From Episyrphus balteatus (taxonomy: Eukaryota; Arthropoda; Insecta; Diptera; Syrphidae): a stretch of DNA of 64,000 nucleotides. This document shows positions 34,001-44,908 of the stretch, one piece after another. The stretch is from positions 96,657,120 through 96,721,119 of the forward strand of contig NC_079136.1 in the NCBI RefSeq assembly GCF_945859705.1, written 5' to 3'. The position numbers were made by a program, and so were the translations under genes. The notes beneath the pieces were generated by a model. It made no database searches. It was not told the DNA's origin and saw only the letters and a list, made by a program, of their open reading frames with translations. Positions within the stretch are counted from its first letter, which is position 1. Each line of letters begins with the position of its first letter.

Positions 34001-37000
34001 TTATTTTTTTTTTATAATTTGCCCTCATTTGGGAAAATATAAGTGGATGCATTCACACTGTTTAAGCGTTCCTTGTTAATGTTTCAAAATAGTTTTTCTG
34101 AGAGTACTGTCGCAATTTATCTAAATTTTTCAAACATGTTTAGAGTTGCGTTTTACACTTTCTGCAAAACTGCTTATGTATTCTCAAAACGCCATATTAA
34201 GGTATTGGAAAAAGAAATTTATGATAAATTTATCTCAAAACCTTGATTGTTTTTTTTTTTTTCAAAGTAATGAATGTTTTTTTTTATAAATTAAAGTTTG
34301 CGTCTTCTGATGTGTGTATGTGAAGTTCAAAAACTAGACGTGATAGAATAAGTCTGTAACCAGTTTTCAAATCAGTACACTAAAGTCAATTATAATCAAT
34401 TAATCACCAAACAAAATTCTTGCTCCCGATTTTTATTTTGTTTTTTTTTGCCGATCGGTGTTACCTCGCATATTACCTGAAGAAAAGTTAAAAAAAAAGC
34501 GAGTAGTTACCGGGACAACCGTGGACAACTTTTCTCCTGGGATTCATAATAGGGGAAAAGTGAAATTCAATTTTTACGGGTGGAATCTTGTTCACGTGAA
34601 ACTCACTGATTGTCGATATTAGCACAATGATAGTTTTTACCCGATGAAAATTTTTTACAACAAGATAAACATTTTATTTTCAAAATCATCAAGTTTATTA
34701 TTTCAAAAAAACAACTCATCAATAGAAGTTAGTCCTTTCATAATTTTTTCCATGTATTAGTGTGTATTTTTTTTTTTTAATCAGACCCCCCCCCCCCCCC
34801 CCCCAAATTCCATGGCAATTTCCTACCTTTAAAAATGTGTTTTATTAAACTTAGTTCACCATTATCGTGGGAGAATTCCAAGGAGAACAAAACGTTTTGT
34901 GTAGTGGAATTTCATTGAATCTCCAACTCAACTCAGAGGGTGTTCCTTGGTTGTTAGAAGCACATATGCACAAACATATTTTGTTTTGTTATTGTTGTAA
35001 TGTGGATCACGCTATTATAACAGTATTTTTTTTACGAAATTTAGTTTGGAGAGGCAACATTCATTGCATATAATACAAAACAAGTGCACAGGCTACGTGT
35101 GCAGAATTTACAATCTGGCTTCAGCACATATGACGAACAACAACCGCGACGACGGACGACGCTGAGTTTAATCGGACGACGTAATCGTGGTGATATGCGG
35201 TCAAGTTTCAATGTGCTTCGGTTTTTTTTTTCTTTCTTAATTTCATTTCATTCAGCACTTAAATTTTATTGCTGTGCATGCCAATGCACAATCGCTTTTA
35301 ATTTACTTAAACATACATACATATATAACAATGAGTAATGCTGGTTATAAAAAAAAAGGTTTCACATAAGCTTAGCTTTTGTGGGTGGGTGATGGAATCA
35401 ATTGCGACATTGGTCGGCTTGATTTAATGAGTAACCATTTGTGAGGAATTCGATTATCTCCTGGATGTCCTACTCACCGATGTTGTTACGCACAAAGTCT
35501 TAGCAAAAGAAAAATTGAAAAATTTTAATTATATAAAAGCGTTTAAAGTTGAGCGTTTTTTTTTTTATAAACTAGTTTTACGTTTTTATATGATATCACT
35601 TTCGTCACTCAATGAAAAAATGGATTTCGCTATGGATTTTTAACTACATACCTACTAATTTCTGGAAAATCTAAGCAAGAAACTTGAAATTTTTAACATA
35701 ACTCTGAAATGAATGACAATGCAATAATAGGTCACCAAGTTGTCTCTGTTATTTCGCTGTTTTGTGTTGGTGGAATTCTGAACTTAAAACTTATTCAGAA
35801 CAGTATGACAATTAATATCAGATCGTTATTTCTTTCCATCGTTTTTCATTCCTTATGAATGAAATCTCACAACTTAATGGCAATGGAATGTTATTTGTTT
35901 TATGTTCAATTTACAAATCGATTTCAAGTTATTTTCCAGTTCCAGTATTGTGGTCCTTTTCTCAAATGAGACAAAAGTGAGCTTTAATTCAAGGGCTGGA
36001 ATGAAATCTGTAAGGAAAAGTTTTGGGGAAGTATTTGCGAATACCCGCGAACCTTCTGGAGGTGGGCATACATTTTCCTGGAGTGCAATCGACGTTTAGA
36101 TGCTATTGGGACTGAAACCCACCTCCAACCCACTGCATTGAAAGAAAAGTCGGAGAATAATTACAAATCTTTTCAAAACTCAATTCATGGAATGATCAGA
36201 CAAACTTTTTGGTTTTTTAAATGGCATCTGTTATCTCTCGAATTCGAAAAACAAAATCGTCGTACGATTTTTCATGACAAACATTTTAAAAGGTTTGGAT
36301 GTAATTAAAAAAAAAAAATATTTATCAAAATGTTAAATCAATTTTGGGAAAACTCACTTATTTCAAAATATTTGATTTTCAAAAAAAAAAATGTACTAGG
36401 TATTATCCTTATTTACTGGGCAGTGGATTTGGGCTTAAAATCATTATTTTTCAACTCCGGCTTTTTTTCTATCATTTTGAAGGACACAATATCGACTAGT
36501 CCAACTTTTGAAATACAGTATTTTTTGTGTTTTGTAATACATAGAGAATTTCCGCATTAGTATTTCAAAAATAGAATTAGTATTTTAACAGTATTACGAT
36601 CCTCATCCAATTTATTTCCAACCAATAGGAAGAACCAATATAATTAATAATATTAGAGATCCACCCCACGATTTTTTGATCAAATTTTGAATGTAAAACA
36701 AACTTTAATAATGATTATCGAGCTTTTTTATTTTCTCCAATAAAAGTTTGTTTCTTATTGTTAATTTTATATTGAGGAATCAACTTAAATTTACCTACAG
36801 CAACTACATGCATTTAATTCTTAAACCCAACTACCTACTGCCACGATGAGTTCAAAATCACGGTTATAAATCGAATAAAATGAAAACTGAGAAATGAACA
36901 CGCTTGAAAAAGTTCCATAGCCATTAATCAAAGGACTCCTACTCCACAGAAACAAAAAAAACTAAGGTTATCCTGCTGCAATAAGAGGATACGATTTTCC

Positions 37001-40000
37001 GAAGTTATGTTACTCAATAAGTTTTTTTTTTTGTTTGTTTGTTTGTTTGTTTATCTTATCCATTTCAGTTTCAGAAAATTATTTTCAATTACAAAGTAAC
37101 ATTCGATTAGATACTAAAGTGTATTTAAATAAGGAAAGTCCAAACCATAAGTCCAGCCTCCAGTGTGGCATGGATAGATATTTATTAAACAGATAGATAC
37201 AAAAAAGGCCAAACCATTGGGATTTTACGATGCTCGCGTGAGTTTTCTTTAATTTATTGCCCAGTTTTTGTTGAATGAAACGAGCAACTTGGCAATTGTA
37301 AGTTGAAAGTTGCAAAGTCACTTTCTCTGTCTGCTTTGTGTATTTGGGAAGAGGGCAAGCATGCGTTTACTGCATCAGTAGTATAAGTTCGTTGTATCGA
37401 TCTTGTTGGTTAGAGTTTTTTTTTCTTCTCATTATGTCTAAAAATAGTTTTTATAAATGTAATTTCTATTTGAATATTTTTACATTAAAGTGAAACGATA
37501 TCCAATTTTATATAAAGTGACAGTTTATTAATTTAAAAAATGTCTCTTGTCACACCATGGGGTAACACCACAGATGCAAGGTTGCATGTAAAAAAAACTT
37601 TATAACGGTTCAATAGCCTGAGGCGGATTCGTTTATACTACATATTTATGGTATTAACTAAATAATGATAAATTAAAAAGGACCGGACATGTATTAATTA
37701 ATGTATTTTGGTTACAGACCGATACATTTTCAACAATATGACTTGTGATTTAAATTTTTATGACCAAGCATGTCATGACGCAAAAATTACGGTTTTTTGC
37801 TTTTAACGCTTATATGCAAAAGTTATCGGTGAAACCAAAAATTGTGTAACTCCATATCCTCTGAAAATAAGATTTGAATGCCATCTGTTAGCCAAACCCT
37901 TCCTTTAACTGGGAATCCCTTTAAAGTTCATAGTTTATATTCTATTATCTATAAAATTTGGCAATTTTTTGTTTTTCAAATTACCAGCTTCAAAAAAGCG
38001 ACCGGAATAAGTTCAGCAGTACCTACACTCAAATTTTCTTATCTGTTATGTCGTTTTCGATTCGTTTCACTCAAGGATTCACTCATTTTGAAAACCAATA
38101 AAACAGTATGAATTGCTTTCACTCAATTCTGAAATTTTATATCTGTTTCTTGAATAATCAAATATAAATTTTTTGCTTTTCCACTAGGAAATTTGGTTTG
38201 ACTTTTAAGTTTTTAAATATTCTGAGAAGTGTCTTGTCTGTCATATTTGTGCGAATAAAACACTTTAAGAAGGCTTTTTAATGCTTCCGTACGCTTCTGG
38301 ACGGCTAATCGATAATTTTATTTTTTTTTTAAGTTTATGTCAAAAATGTATTAAACTTTTAACTTGGATGTCATTAACCACTTTTATTAATTTTCTCTAA
38401 CCCAAAATGTGACACTAAAAACATACATAAGACCAGTTAGTACCTTTTCCAATAAATCCTTAAATAAAGCATTCAGGGCGTATAATTTAAATACAGTTCA
38501 TTAAGAAGAAAATTCGGGATTACCTTTAAGTAAAAATTTACTAACAGGACTCTCTTTACATTTCATTGTTCCTTGAAGTATGGGTAAGGTATACAAATAC
38601 AAATTGGCGCATAAACCCTCCCCACGTTTCTCTCACATTTTTCACAGTTAATTTTTCAAATCGAAAAAAAAATTAATAAAACACAATATTTAATAATTCC
38701 TTTATTATTTTTAGATGAAAAAACTGTTCCGCTTCCCAATATCAGTATTAAGGCGTTCATTATTTTAGAGTTTTGCGATAATTAAGTTCCCAAGTGAAAA
38801 AAACTACTTCAATATAATTAAAAAAATCTCCTAATTTCTGCAGGTTTTTGTTTTGACGTTAGTAGGCGCCTCGCAATGCAATGGTTAAATCTTGTTCTCA
38901 TTTCAAATAGGTAAATGTTGATTTATTTATTACATATTTCGAAAATAAATAACCAACGCCCATAATCTGTACGTTTCGAAACTGATTGCGGCTGTTTAAT
39001 GCCTCTCTGGAGACACTCAAATACGGTGTTGAAATTCGGGTAGATCGATCGGTATTAAAAAGAACGTCATTAGCGCTACCTGATTTAACTACTGATAGCA
39101 AGTATCAATTTCAAATGACTATAACTATTGATATGCTATTCATATTACTCTTACTAGCCGACCCCGCACTCAAAATTCGAGTGCCAATTGTAACTTTTAT
39201 TTATGCTCAAATAAGCACACTATATAAATCCCTTTATTTACTACTAAGAATATGCAACACTTAATTTTATTCGAAATTCGAGAATGTCTTCGAAGGTTCT
39301 CGTCTTTGCTTTTAGAAGTTTCCACTTCCAGAAAAGAGAGGGCGTGGTTCAGCACATTTGTTTTTTTCCTCAATTTTAATTTATTGTTTTTATCTATTTC
39401 GGTAAAAAAAAATAAACAAAGTATACATTCTGCACATCTAGATAAAATTTCCTATCGTTCGGTATATAATTTATGCCCCTTCGGTTTTTGTGGGCCGCGT
39501 GTTTTGTACCACAAAATAAGTGTTTGCCGTTTTATTATATGATGTACCAATAAATGTTTTTCATGATATGTTTGTTAAAAAAAAAAACAGTTAGGCCACT
39601 TTGGCTTCCACACAACAACATAACCATTTATTTCATAAAACAGCAACATATCAATTCATGTCATAAATGAGTAAACCTCTAGATTGAGTCTCCCTTTCAA
39701 GTCCACAATATTTTCTCAGTAATATCATATGCACATAATTATAATGCACCTAAATGAACAAAGCTAGTTCCTTCTAACAAAGGTACCTCTTTATCTCCAA
39801 ATCGTTGAATTTTTAATTAGTCCTCACTTTCATAAAACAGGGCCTCTATTGTCTTAAGTCAGAGATCTCATATCTTGTCTGCCTCTGCCTCTGTGTTTGC
39901 TTTAGATGATGAGAGATCTAGTTCATTTGCAATACAATTACGTTCTTTAATCAGAAAGTAATCTTATTTGCAAATTTCCTCCTCAGACCAATGAACTCTT

Positions 40001-43000
40001 CTTCTTCTGCTGTATTATTTGCTTCTTCTTTTCTTCTTTTTTTTTTCTTTTTTTACCGGAAAAGTACACCAACGTACGTGAGAACGTCTGACTTCCTCAT
40101 TAGGTTTTCGACGCGCCTTTATATTATAGCGGAGCCACACAAACACAAAGATTGCCCGAGAGACCGAAGATTAAGAGAAGGAAAAAAAATGTAATAAAAA
40201 AAATTGAAAATTGAACTTATTTTCCTGGCTTCATATTGCATCTTTTTATGAGTTATCCATTTCCTATGAAGTGTAAAGTAGATTAAAGGAAATCGTACGT
40301 ATTGATTGCATTTTATAAATAAAAAATAAAAAAAATTGTACTCCCGGATGATTTTTTATTGCATTTGGCTTATAATAATGTTGAGACGAGAGAGAGGCTA
40401 AATAAATTGAAACCTGATTCAAATTAAACAACTTTTAACATTTTTGAAACTTTATTCCGAAACACCCACATTGAAATGAATATCTGAATTCATTTACGTT
40501 TGAATATTTTGTTAACAAAAATTATGCGAATGAAACACACCCAAAAACATGTCTACTTTCAATGGGTTCAAGAAAAAAAAAATGTTTAGAATCATTTTAA
40601 ATTTCATTGCTCTATCAATTTGTTCTTGAATACACTTTTTTAGTAAAAAAAAACATATTGTTTGGAATTTAAATATTTGATCTTATGATCTAAAGAGGTT
40701 TGGAGCTTCCGAATAAAAAGTTGTCGTTGTCAGAAAAATTCGTTAATTTTTTATTTTTAACTTCCACTTTTTAATTTGAATGCAATTATTGACATTTCTT
40801 TTAACAAAATTAGTTTCAAGCCATTAAAAATATAAAAATCAGGAATTGGAAATTGAAAATGCTGACTTTCTGTCTACTATTTTTGAGAGAAACGAAACTA
40901 AAATGCACAACTTTGTTCAAAGAGTAGAATTAGATTGATATCTATATCACTGAGGGAAAAAAAACTTAAAATTTACGAAAACCACGTTAATTCAACTATT
41001 TTTCGGATTGGTTTTGCGTTGAAGACGATAACTTTAAAATCAAACTAGAACACCGTTAGTTTAAAGTGGTTTACCGTTATAAAGCATCCTTAAATGAAAG
41101 TTGTTTCAACTTTGAAAAATTTAAATTAAAAAAAATTAAAAAAATGGCAGCCACTGGGCCTACAACTTTTGGGTCACTAGGCGAATTTTTTACCAACGTG
41201 CTATCTTTGTTGCTAATTAGGGTTATAAAATACAACAAAAGCTTAAGTCTGCCAAAAATTAAAAATTTTTTAACTTTGTTTCAATTTTAATTTAAATATA
41301 TTTCATGTTAGTTTTTTCAACGTTAAATCAATGTTCGCCATATTACATTTTACGTTGCGTTTTTTTCCCTCAGTGTACAAAAATGCATTTTTCAAATCAT
41401 TGATAAAAAATAAAAATATAAATATTGAAAACCATTTCAAAAACTCACTGATTACTATGAAACCAAAAACTGGATAATGTATTCAAACATAATTTTTGAG
41501 TCGAATTGAAGATCCATATGATGTAAACCTAAGTCCATAAAAAAAATTGAAAAATGAGATGTATATGGGGGAAGTTAGGTATATCGAACTTTTTTGTTTC
41601 CATTGATAGATAGTTGTTCTTTTGTATTATCATTACTTATTTAGTTTAAAGCTTAAATTAATTATGCTAAGACTGTTGCATTTTTTTTACCGGCATTTGC
41701 AAAACCTTTTTGGTTTTTGCAGAATATAGATGATTAAATATTTGTTTAAAAAAAAAAACAAAATTCCTAATAATCCACCTATGTAACTTGTCCACAAGAC
41801 TATAATCTCAGATATATGTATGTACATCATACAGATATGAACCATTAAGCTTGAGCTCTAAAAGTTGTTATAACAAAATATCTATGCACAAGTTTCCATT
41901 AAGAAAATAATTGTTCATAAAGCATTTAAAATAGTTGTCACCTATTAATAAACATGAAAACCGTTTTAAACACCATGCTAACACAGTTTTCTACAATAAT
42001 TTCATTGAAAGTAATCTTTTTTTTTTTGTTTTATGAAATAGAGCCTACATTGAAGCATCAATTACATCGCATCAGGGGAATTGGAAAAACTTCATTGAAT
42101 TCAATAAGCAAAAAAAAAACAAAAACAATACTTACTACTGCCATTTGTGGTGGTGGGTGAAACCTTTTCTTCAGTCTTTTTAATAGACGACTGCAAAGAC
42201 GACGACGACGTAGACGACGATGATGAGGTTGCTCTACTTGGCTCACTAGATATGGATTGTTGTTTTTGCTTCTCTACTTGGTGATGATTATGATGATCTC
42301 CTTTCTTTGGAACATCAACCAATTCACAATCATATGATGCTACAGTAAAAAGATCCGGATTCTTAGGAACTGATAGCACTGCAACTTTCTTTTTTATTTG
42401 CAATGGTTGTTGTTTTTGGTAGTGCTGGTAAGAAGGTTGCTGTTGTTTATCCCAAGTCGTTGTCTCACTATAAAAACAATAACTCTCAAGTAGTTTTTTC
42501 GATGGAAATGATTTTCGTTTCAATTCAATGCAACTTTTGGCCTTTTTCACATCACCGTTAGCTGTGCTGCTGGTGATGCCACTGCTACTGCAGCAATTGT
42601 TACTTTCACCCCCAAACGCCGCCACCGTAGTGCATTCGGAGCTGCTGTCTTTCGAAATGAAAAGTTCATGGCATAACTTATAGTGGCTCCGTCGCTTGTT
42701 GTTATGCCTTTGATTATGACTCAGTGACTTGTTCCTGGCAGCTGCACCACCACCACTACCACCAGATTGCTGCAGCAATAGCTTCTGCTCTTTCGTTGTC
42801 AGACTACTGGTGCTGCGGCAAATCCGAAGTGAGCTCTTTGAAGAGATGGATGTTGGAGATGATTTTGACACGATCTGCTTGCACAAATAAACGTCGCCAG
42901 CATTGAGATCATAACGATTGGCCTTTAACTTTGATGACACTTGGTGGATTGGGGAGATTTTCGAAGAGACGAGTTGTTGTTGATCATTTCCAGTTGCACT

Positions 43001-43120
43001 AGAAATTGACGAAGAATTTATTTTTTGAGATTTGACAGCAGTTGGGGACTTTTTTGGGGACAATTTTGAATTCGATTGTATGAAGACTCCATCACAAGTT
43101 ATTTTTATTGTTGTCACCAT
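21914..43120 (-). CDS. Csk: C-terminal Src kinase (Csk), long isoform, nine joined exons
   Basis: Csk phosphorylates the inhibitory C-terminal tyrosine of Src-family kinases at the membrane and cytosol. In flies it restrains Src, JNK and growth signalling. Exons in order: 42136-43120, 27505-28037, 26653-27449, 24271-24490, 23935-24203, 23711-23872, 23452-23647, 23295-23381, 21914-22090. All joins have GT-AG ends and keep one frame of 1141 residues. Residues 1-771 are low complexity (Ser, Gln, His and Gly rich). SH2 spans about 773-860 (WFHG; FLVRES with binding Arg at 798). The kinase has GKGEFGDV (896-903), VAVK (Lys916), HRDLAARN (Asp1007) and DFG (Asp1025), then GKLPIKWTAPEAL. The protein ends shortly after the kinase domain without an Src-type tail tyrosine, as in Csk. 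I see no SH3 domain in the joined product. Shorter isoforms with other first exons are possible. Confidence 0.9.
22353..22471. repeat. Hairpin MITE in a Csk intron
   Basis: ACTCAGTAGCTACTC at the left and GAGTAGCTACTGAGT at the right, 119 bp overall, with an AT-rich loop. It lies in the intron between Csk exons 8 and 9. Confidence 0.7.
22713..22929. repeat. Hairpin MITE in a Csk intron
   Basis: ggggcctatttcagagct pairs with agctctgaaacatggccc. The pairing continues as ctacatt and catcagctacatca against tgatgtagtaaatgtag. About 217 bp, same intron as the element at 22353-22471. Confidence 0.7.
23295..23381 (-). CDS. Csk: Csk exon 8
   Basis: 87 nt encoding RFSNKSDMWSFGILLWEIYS and FGRVPYPRI, the conserved C-lobe SDxWSFG helix. 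Phase 0 on both sides. Confidence 0.96.
23452..23647 (-). CDS. Csk: Csk exon 7 (catalytic and activation loops)
   Basis: 196 nt, DTSSGMEYLEAKKVVHRDL to WTAPEALKNG. It includes the catalytic HRDLAARN, DFGLAREE and the short Csk-type activation segment leading to GKLPIKWTAPEAL. Confidence 0.97.
23711..23872 (-). CDS. Csk: Csk exon 6 (kinase N-lobe and hinge)
   Basis: 162 nt, TLEHENLVKFIGLVFTS to KKDQINFA. The stretch IYLVTEYMSKGSL is the hinge region. It ends with TA of a split Tyr codon at donor gtaaga. Confidence 0.96.
23935..24203 (-). CDS. Csk: Csk exon 5 (SH2 end, linker, kinase N-lobe start)
   Basis: 269 nt, HYEKDADGLCTQLIKCLP to AEASVMT. It carries the SH2-kinase linker GWVIPEADLQL, the glycine loop GKGEFGDV and the ATP-binding lysine in KVAVKML. 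It ends with a split Thr codon. Confidence 0.96.
24271..24490 (-). CDS. Csk: Csk exon 4 (SH2 domain)
   Basis: 220 nt encoding WFHGSISRDEAEHLLQPRDD, GLFLVRESTNFPGDYTLCV and the remainder of the SH2 fold to NLGQLVA. The phosphotyrosine-binding Arg lies within FLVRES. Donor GCT|gtaagt. Confidence 0.96.
25628..25810 (-). pseudogene. mariner transposase C-terminal fragment in a Csk intron
   Basis: A 60-codon frame reads LEYDILYRSPYSPDLTPSYF then HLFPNIKDL. This is the end of a mariner-type (DD34D) transposase, where the usual motif is YSPDLxPSDYxLF. The position of the third catalytic Asp is Tyr/Phe here, so even this piece is not catalytic. No upstream transposase sequence or terminal repeat is recognisable nearby. 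Confidence 0.7.
26653..27449 (-). CDS. Csk: Csk exon 3 (poly-Gln, Gly-rich linker)
   Basis: 797 nt from NQHIHVSSHALNSHN to KCEVKLNAMP, joining the SH2 exon through a split Pro codon. It contains several CAG/CAA-encoded glutamine runs (26700-26790 and 27045-27070) and a glycine/valine-rich segment near 26900-26990. It also has a proline-directed-looking NHSPKSPNQGSV. Confidence 0.9.
27505..28037 (-). CDS. Csk: Csk exon 2 (low-complexity)
   Basis: 533 nt between acceptor taattttag and donor GTG|gtaaga. It encodes a Ser/Thr/Gln/Pro-rich segment including SDSHLRKSPPIVRETDTEEQ and NKRPAPQPGTGGSYIAGG. It is in phase with both neighbours. Confidence 0.85.
28038..31784. other. Csk intron 1, right-flank of exon 2, no gene seen
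   Basis: AT-rich with several poly-A runs (28679-28691, 29237-29246). Short frames at 28115, 29075 and 29811 have no recognisable motif. The frame at 29811-30143 lies in a slightly GC-richer patch (29920-30090) that could be an old repeat, but I cannot place it. Confidence 0.4.
31785..33935. mobile_element. Giant foldback (palindromic) element, 2151 bp, in Csk intron 1
   Basis: The left arm (31785 to about 32785) and the right arm (about 33005 to 33935) are near-identical reverse complements. They share ttagtccagtcaa termini, a ccgaacaaatgtctggac block and a ccctcccgcctaaacagg block. A roughly 200 bp non-palindromic centre contains cacagagatgctgagaactc. TA lies at each end next to GTCC/GGAC, a possible target duplication. 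No transposase frame is present. Confidence 0.85.
34786..34804 (+). repeat. Poly-C homopolymer, 19 bases
   Basis: An uninterrupted run of 19 C follows a T-rich tract (34766-34778) in otherwise AT-rich intron. Its length may be affected by sequencing error. Confidence 0.8.
35090..35215 (-). promoter_or_regulatory. GC-richer patch, possible internal promoter or 5' UTR of Csk
   Basis: On the minus strand this patch is rich in CG dinucleotides (gtcgtccgtcgtcgcgg) in a region that is otherwise AT-rich. It contains an Inr-like tcagcg. Its place inside Csk intron 1 would suit a start site for a shorter isoform. This is inference only. Confidence 0.2.
39154..39200 (-). mobile_element. Helitron 3' terminus in Csk intron 1
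   Basis: On the minus strand a stem GCACTC/GAGTGC (loop gaatttt) is followed by 12 nt, gggtcgg and CTAG, then T. The element extends rightward from 39154. No helicase is recognisable to the right, so it is non-autonomous or truncated; its 5' end is not identified. Confidence 0.65.
40948..41375. repeat. MITE with CACTGAGGG termini
   Basis: cactgagggaaaaaaaac at the left and a gtttttttccctcagtg counterpart at the right, 428 bp. The 74-codon frame at 41066 lies inside it and shows no domain. Confidence 0.65.
42136..43120 (-). CDS. Csk: Csk exon 1 (N-terminal, long isoform)
   Basis: 328 codons plus one base, from MVTTIKITCDGVF to TTTNGS, ending at donor GTA|gtaagt in phase 1. The next exon (28037) begins with two bases that complete an Asn codon. 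The content is Ser/Gln/Lys-rich with poly-Ser near the end and little that looks folded, apart from SVPKNPDLFTVASYDCELV. The frame is open 126 nt further upstream but contains no earlier ATG. Assignment to Csk rests on phase, strand and open length rather than similarity. Confidence 0.7.
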
Positions 43121-43140
43121 TATTTTTTTCGAACATTCAT
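43120..43140 (-). promoter_or_regulatory. Six-codon upstream ORF overlapping the Csk start codon
   Basis: ATG at 43138-43140 opens a six-codon frame whose TAA stop (43120-43122) shares its last A with the Csk ATG, as TAATG. If the transcript begins upstream of 43140, ribosomes would finish the small frame exactly at the main start, a layout compatible with termination-reinitiation. Confidence 0.4.
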
Positions 43141-43953
43141 TGACTGAATCGACTGAGTATGTTTGTACAGCTGATATTTTTTGTAATTGTTGTTGCTTTG
43201 AGTAGCATTTCAAATATTTGATTTTCTTTTTCAAAATACTTTTTCAATGTTTTTTCTTTCTAAACATACTGAGTTTTAAAAAAGTTTAAGTAGAATTTGA
43301 AGTAAATACTATTCACTTTTTTGTTGTTGCTGAATGGTATGTTCTACAATTTCATATACCTAATAATAAATGGAATGTGAGCTTTAGCGCCAGATTATTT
43401 TTTTTTATTTTAGCCATACTCCGAAGGATTATAGCTTTTGGCTACAATTTTTGTACAGAATCGAATAAATAGTGGTCTTTTGTGAAATCTTAATTTGGAT
43501 TCGGGCATCAATTGAGATGTACTCAGATGAAGTTAAAAACTGTACACTAATTTGTTGTTTCTGGTTGAAGCGATTGGTCTTAAAACAAGGGACACGGTAG
43601 TGCCCAGCCAATTTCTCTAGCAACTTTGGACTTTCCCCTCAGAAATATGTAGAGTACATGTTACATTATTAGGCACTTAATTATCGTAGAGCAATGACTT
43701 AAAAAGCATAGGAAATATTGTTAACTCGAGGTTTTCTAAGAAAGGGTCGTGGTATCAACGCACACTACCAACTTAAGGTCGAATTTCGAAAATTTTTTAA
43801 ATGCTTAACAATACAGGATTTGGCAAACAAAATAGCTGCTATCTATGCATTGACTACTTCACCTTAACACTCAGATAATGGCCAAACTTGGTAAATTTGT
43901 AAATATCGTTAAGCTTTTGGAATTGTCGGATCAATAATTCAAATCCGATTTCA

Positions 43954-44100
43954 GGGGTCGAATCACGGCACACGATTTCGATCATTCCTTAACGTTTTTA
44001 CTATTTTTCTCTCTATTTAATTAATAGAAAAAGATAGACCAATATAATAAACACATATAAGCGACCATACGTTAACGAACGTATGCCGTAATTCGACCCC
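43954..44100. repeat. Hairpin MITE, ggggtcgaat family, copy 2
   Basis: ggggtcgaatcacggcacac at the left and gtatgccgtaattcgacccc at the right, with a ctatttaattaatagaaa centre. 147 bp; same family as 604-735 and 52577-52670. Confidence 0.75.
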
Positions 44101-44740
44101 AGGACTTTTCAATTTAAAAGCAGGTTTAAAAAAAATCGAATCAGGGGCTTTCAAAACAAAAGTTTTTTTTTTTTGAAGACATTACCTAAGAGTTTAAAAC
44201 CCGTTTTTGGACCTAATTCCAAATTTTGGGGTTGTTACGGAATTTTTAAATACCGTTTAGTAATCAGAGCAACAATCTTTAAAAAACGTGATACGTTTTG
44301 CTCGCGTACATTTTTTTCACACATTTTAATCCACTTCAAAAATACATTTTATGCAATTATTTATAGTTGCCGTGAACAATTTTTTTGTATAAATTCAGAT
44401 TTATGTTCAGCGCCTTAATAGTCAACCATTAAAATCAATTACACCAGAACTTTTCACTTTTAAATATTCAAAAAAAAAACAAAATTTGCACCGAAAAAAT
44501 CAAAGGTTTTTTAAAGTTTCCAGTGCGCATTATGCATCATTTATTAATGGAACCTTAAATTATGCTCATTCGAGATCAAAAGTTTTCGAAAATTGCTTTT
44601 GCACATGTGGTCCAAACCAAGAAAAGAGAAAGGAAGGCCTAATAACTCCTGGTAAAAAAAAACCAGCATTCTGACCTCAGAAATAGAACAATACAATCGA
44701 CTTGCGATGTTCTGAGTACTTTTTTGTAGGAAATTAAATA

Positions 44741-44906
44741 CAGTCAAACTTTCATAACTCGGACTTCCTTAAGTCTCTATAAGTCGAAGTTTGTTTTTGA
44801 GAACAGTAGGTTTCCAATTTTTGTTTTCATTTCTTTAAGTCGAAGTTTGTCTAACTCGAATTTTTCTTTTTCCTTTTTGAGAGTTCGACTTAAAGAAGTT
44901 CTACTG
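44741..44906. repeat. TA-flanked MITE, Tc1/mariner-like
   Basis: The ends cagtcaaactttcat and aagaagttctactg are imperfect inverted copies. TA flanks both (44739-44740 and 44907-44908). Internal words such as aagtcgaagtttg repeat in both orientations. 166 bp, no coding. Confidence 0.6.
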
Positions 44907-44908
44907 TA

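Larger units (their letters stand above)
33936..42135. other. Csk intron 1, remainder
   Basis: No gene recognised. Contents include a 19-base C run (34786-34804), a GC-richer patch at 35090-35215 discussed separately, a GTTT microsatellite (37033-37053), a Helitron end (39154) and a MITE (40948-41375). The many short frames here are AT-biased. Confidence 0.45.

Noticed and set aside
42136..43234. Start of the Csk N-terminal exon at 43234
   Set aside because: The codon there is TTG, and a stop lies just upstream; the first ATG of the frame is 43118-43120.
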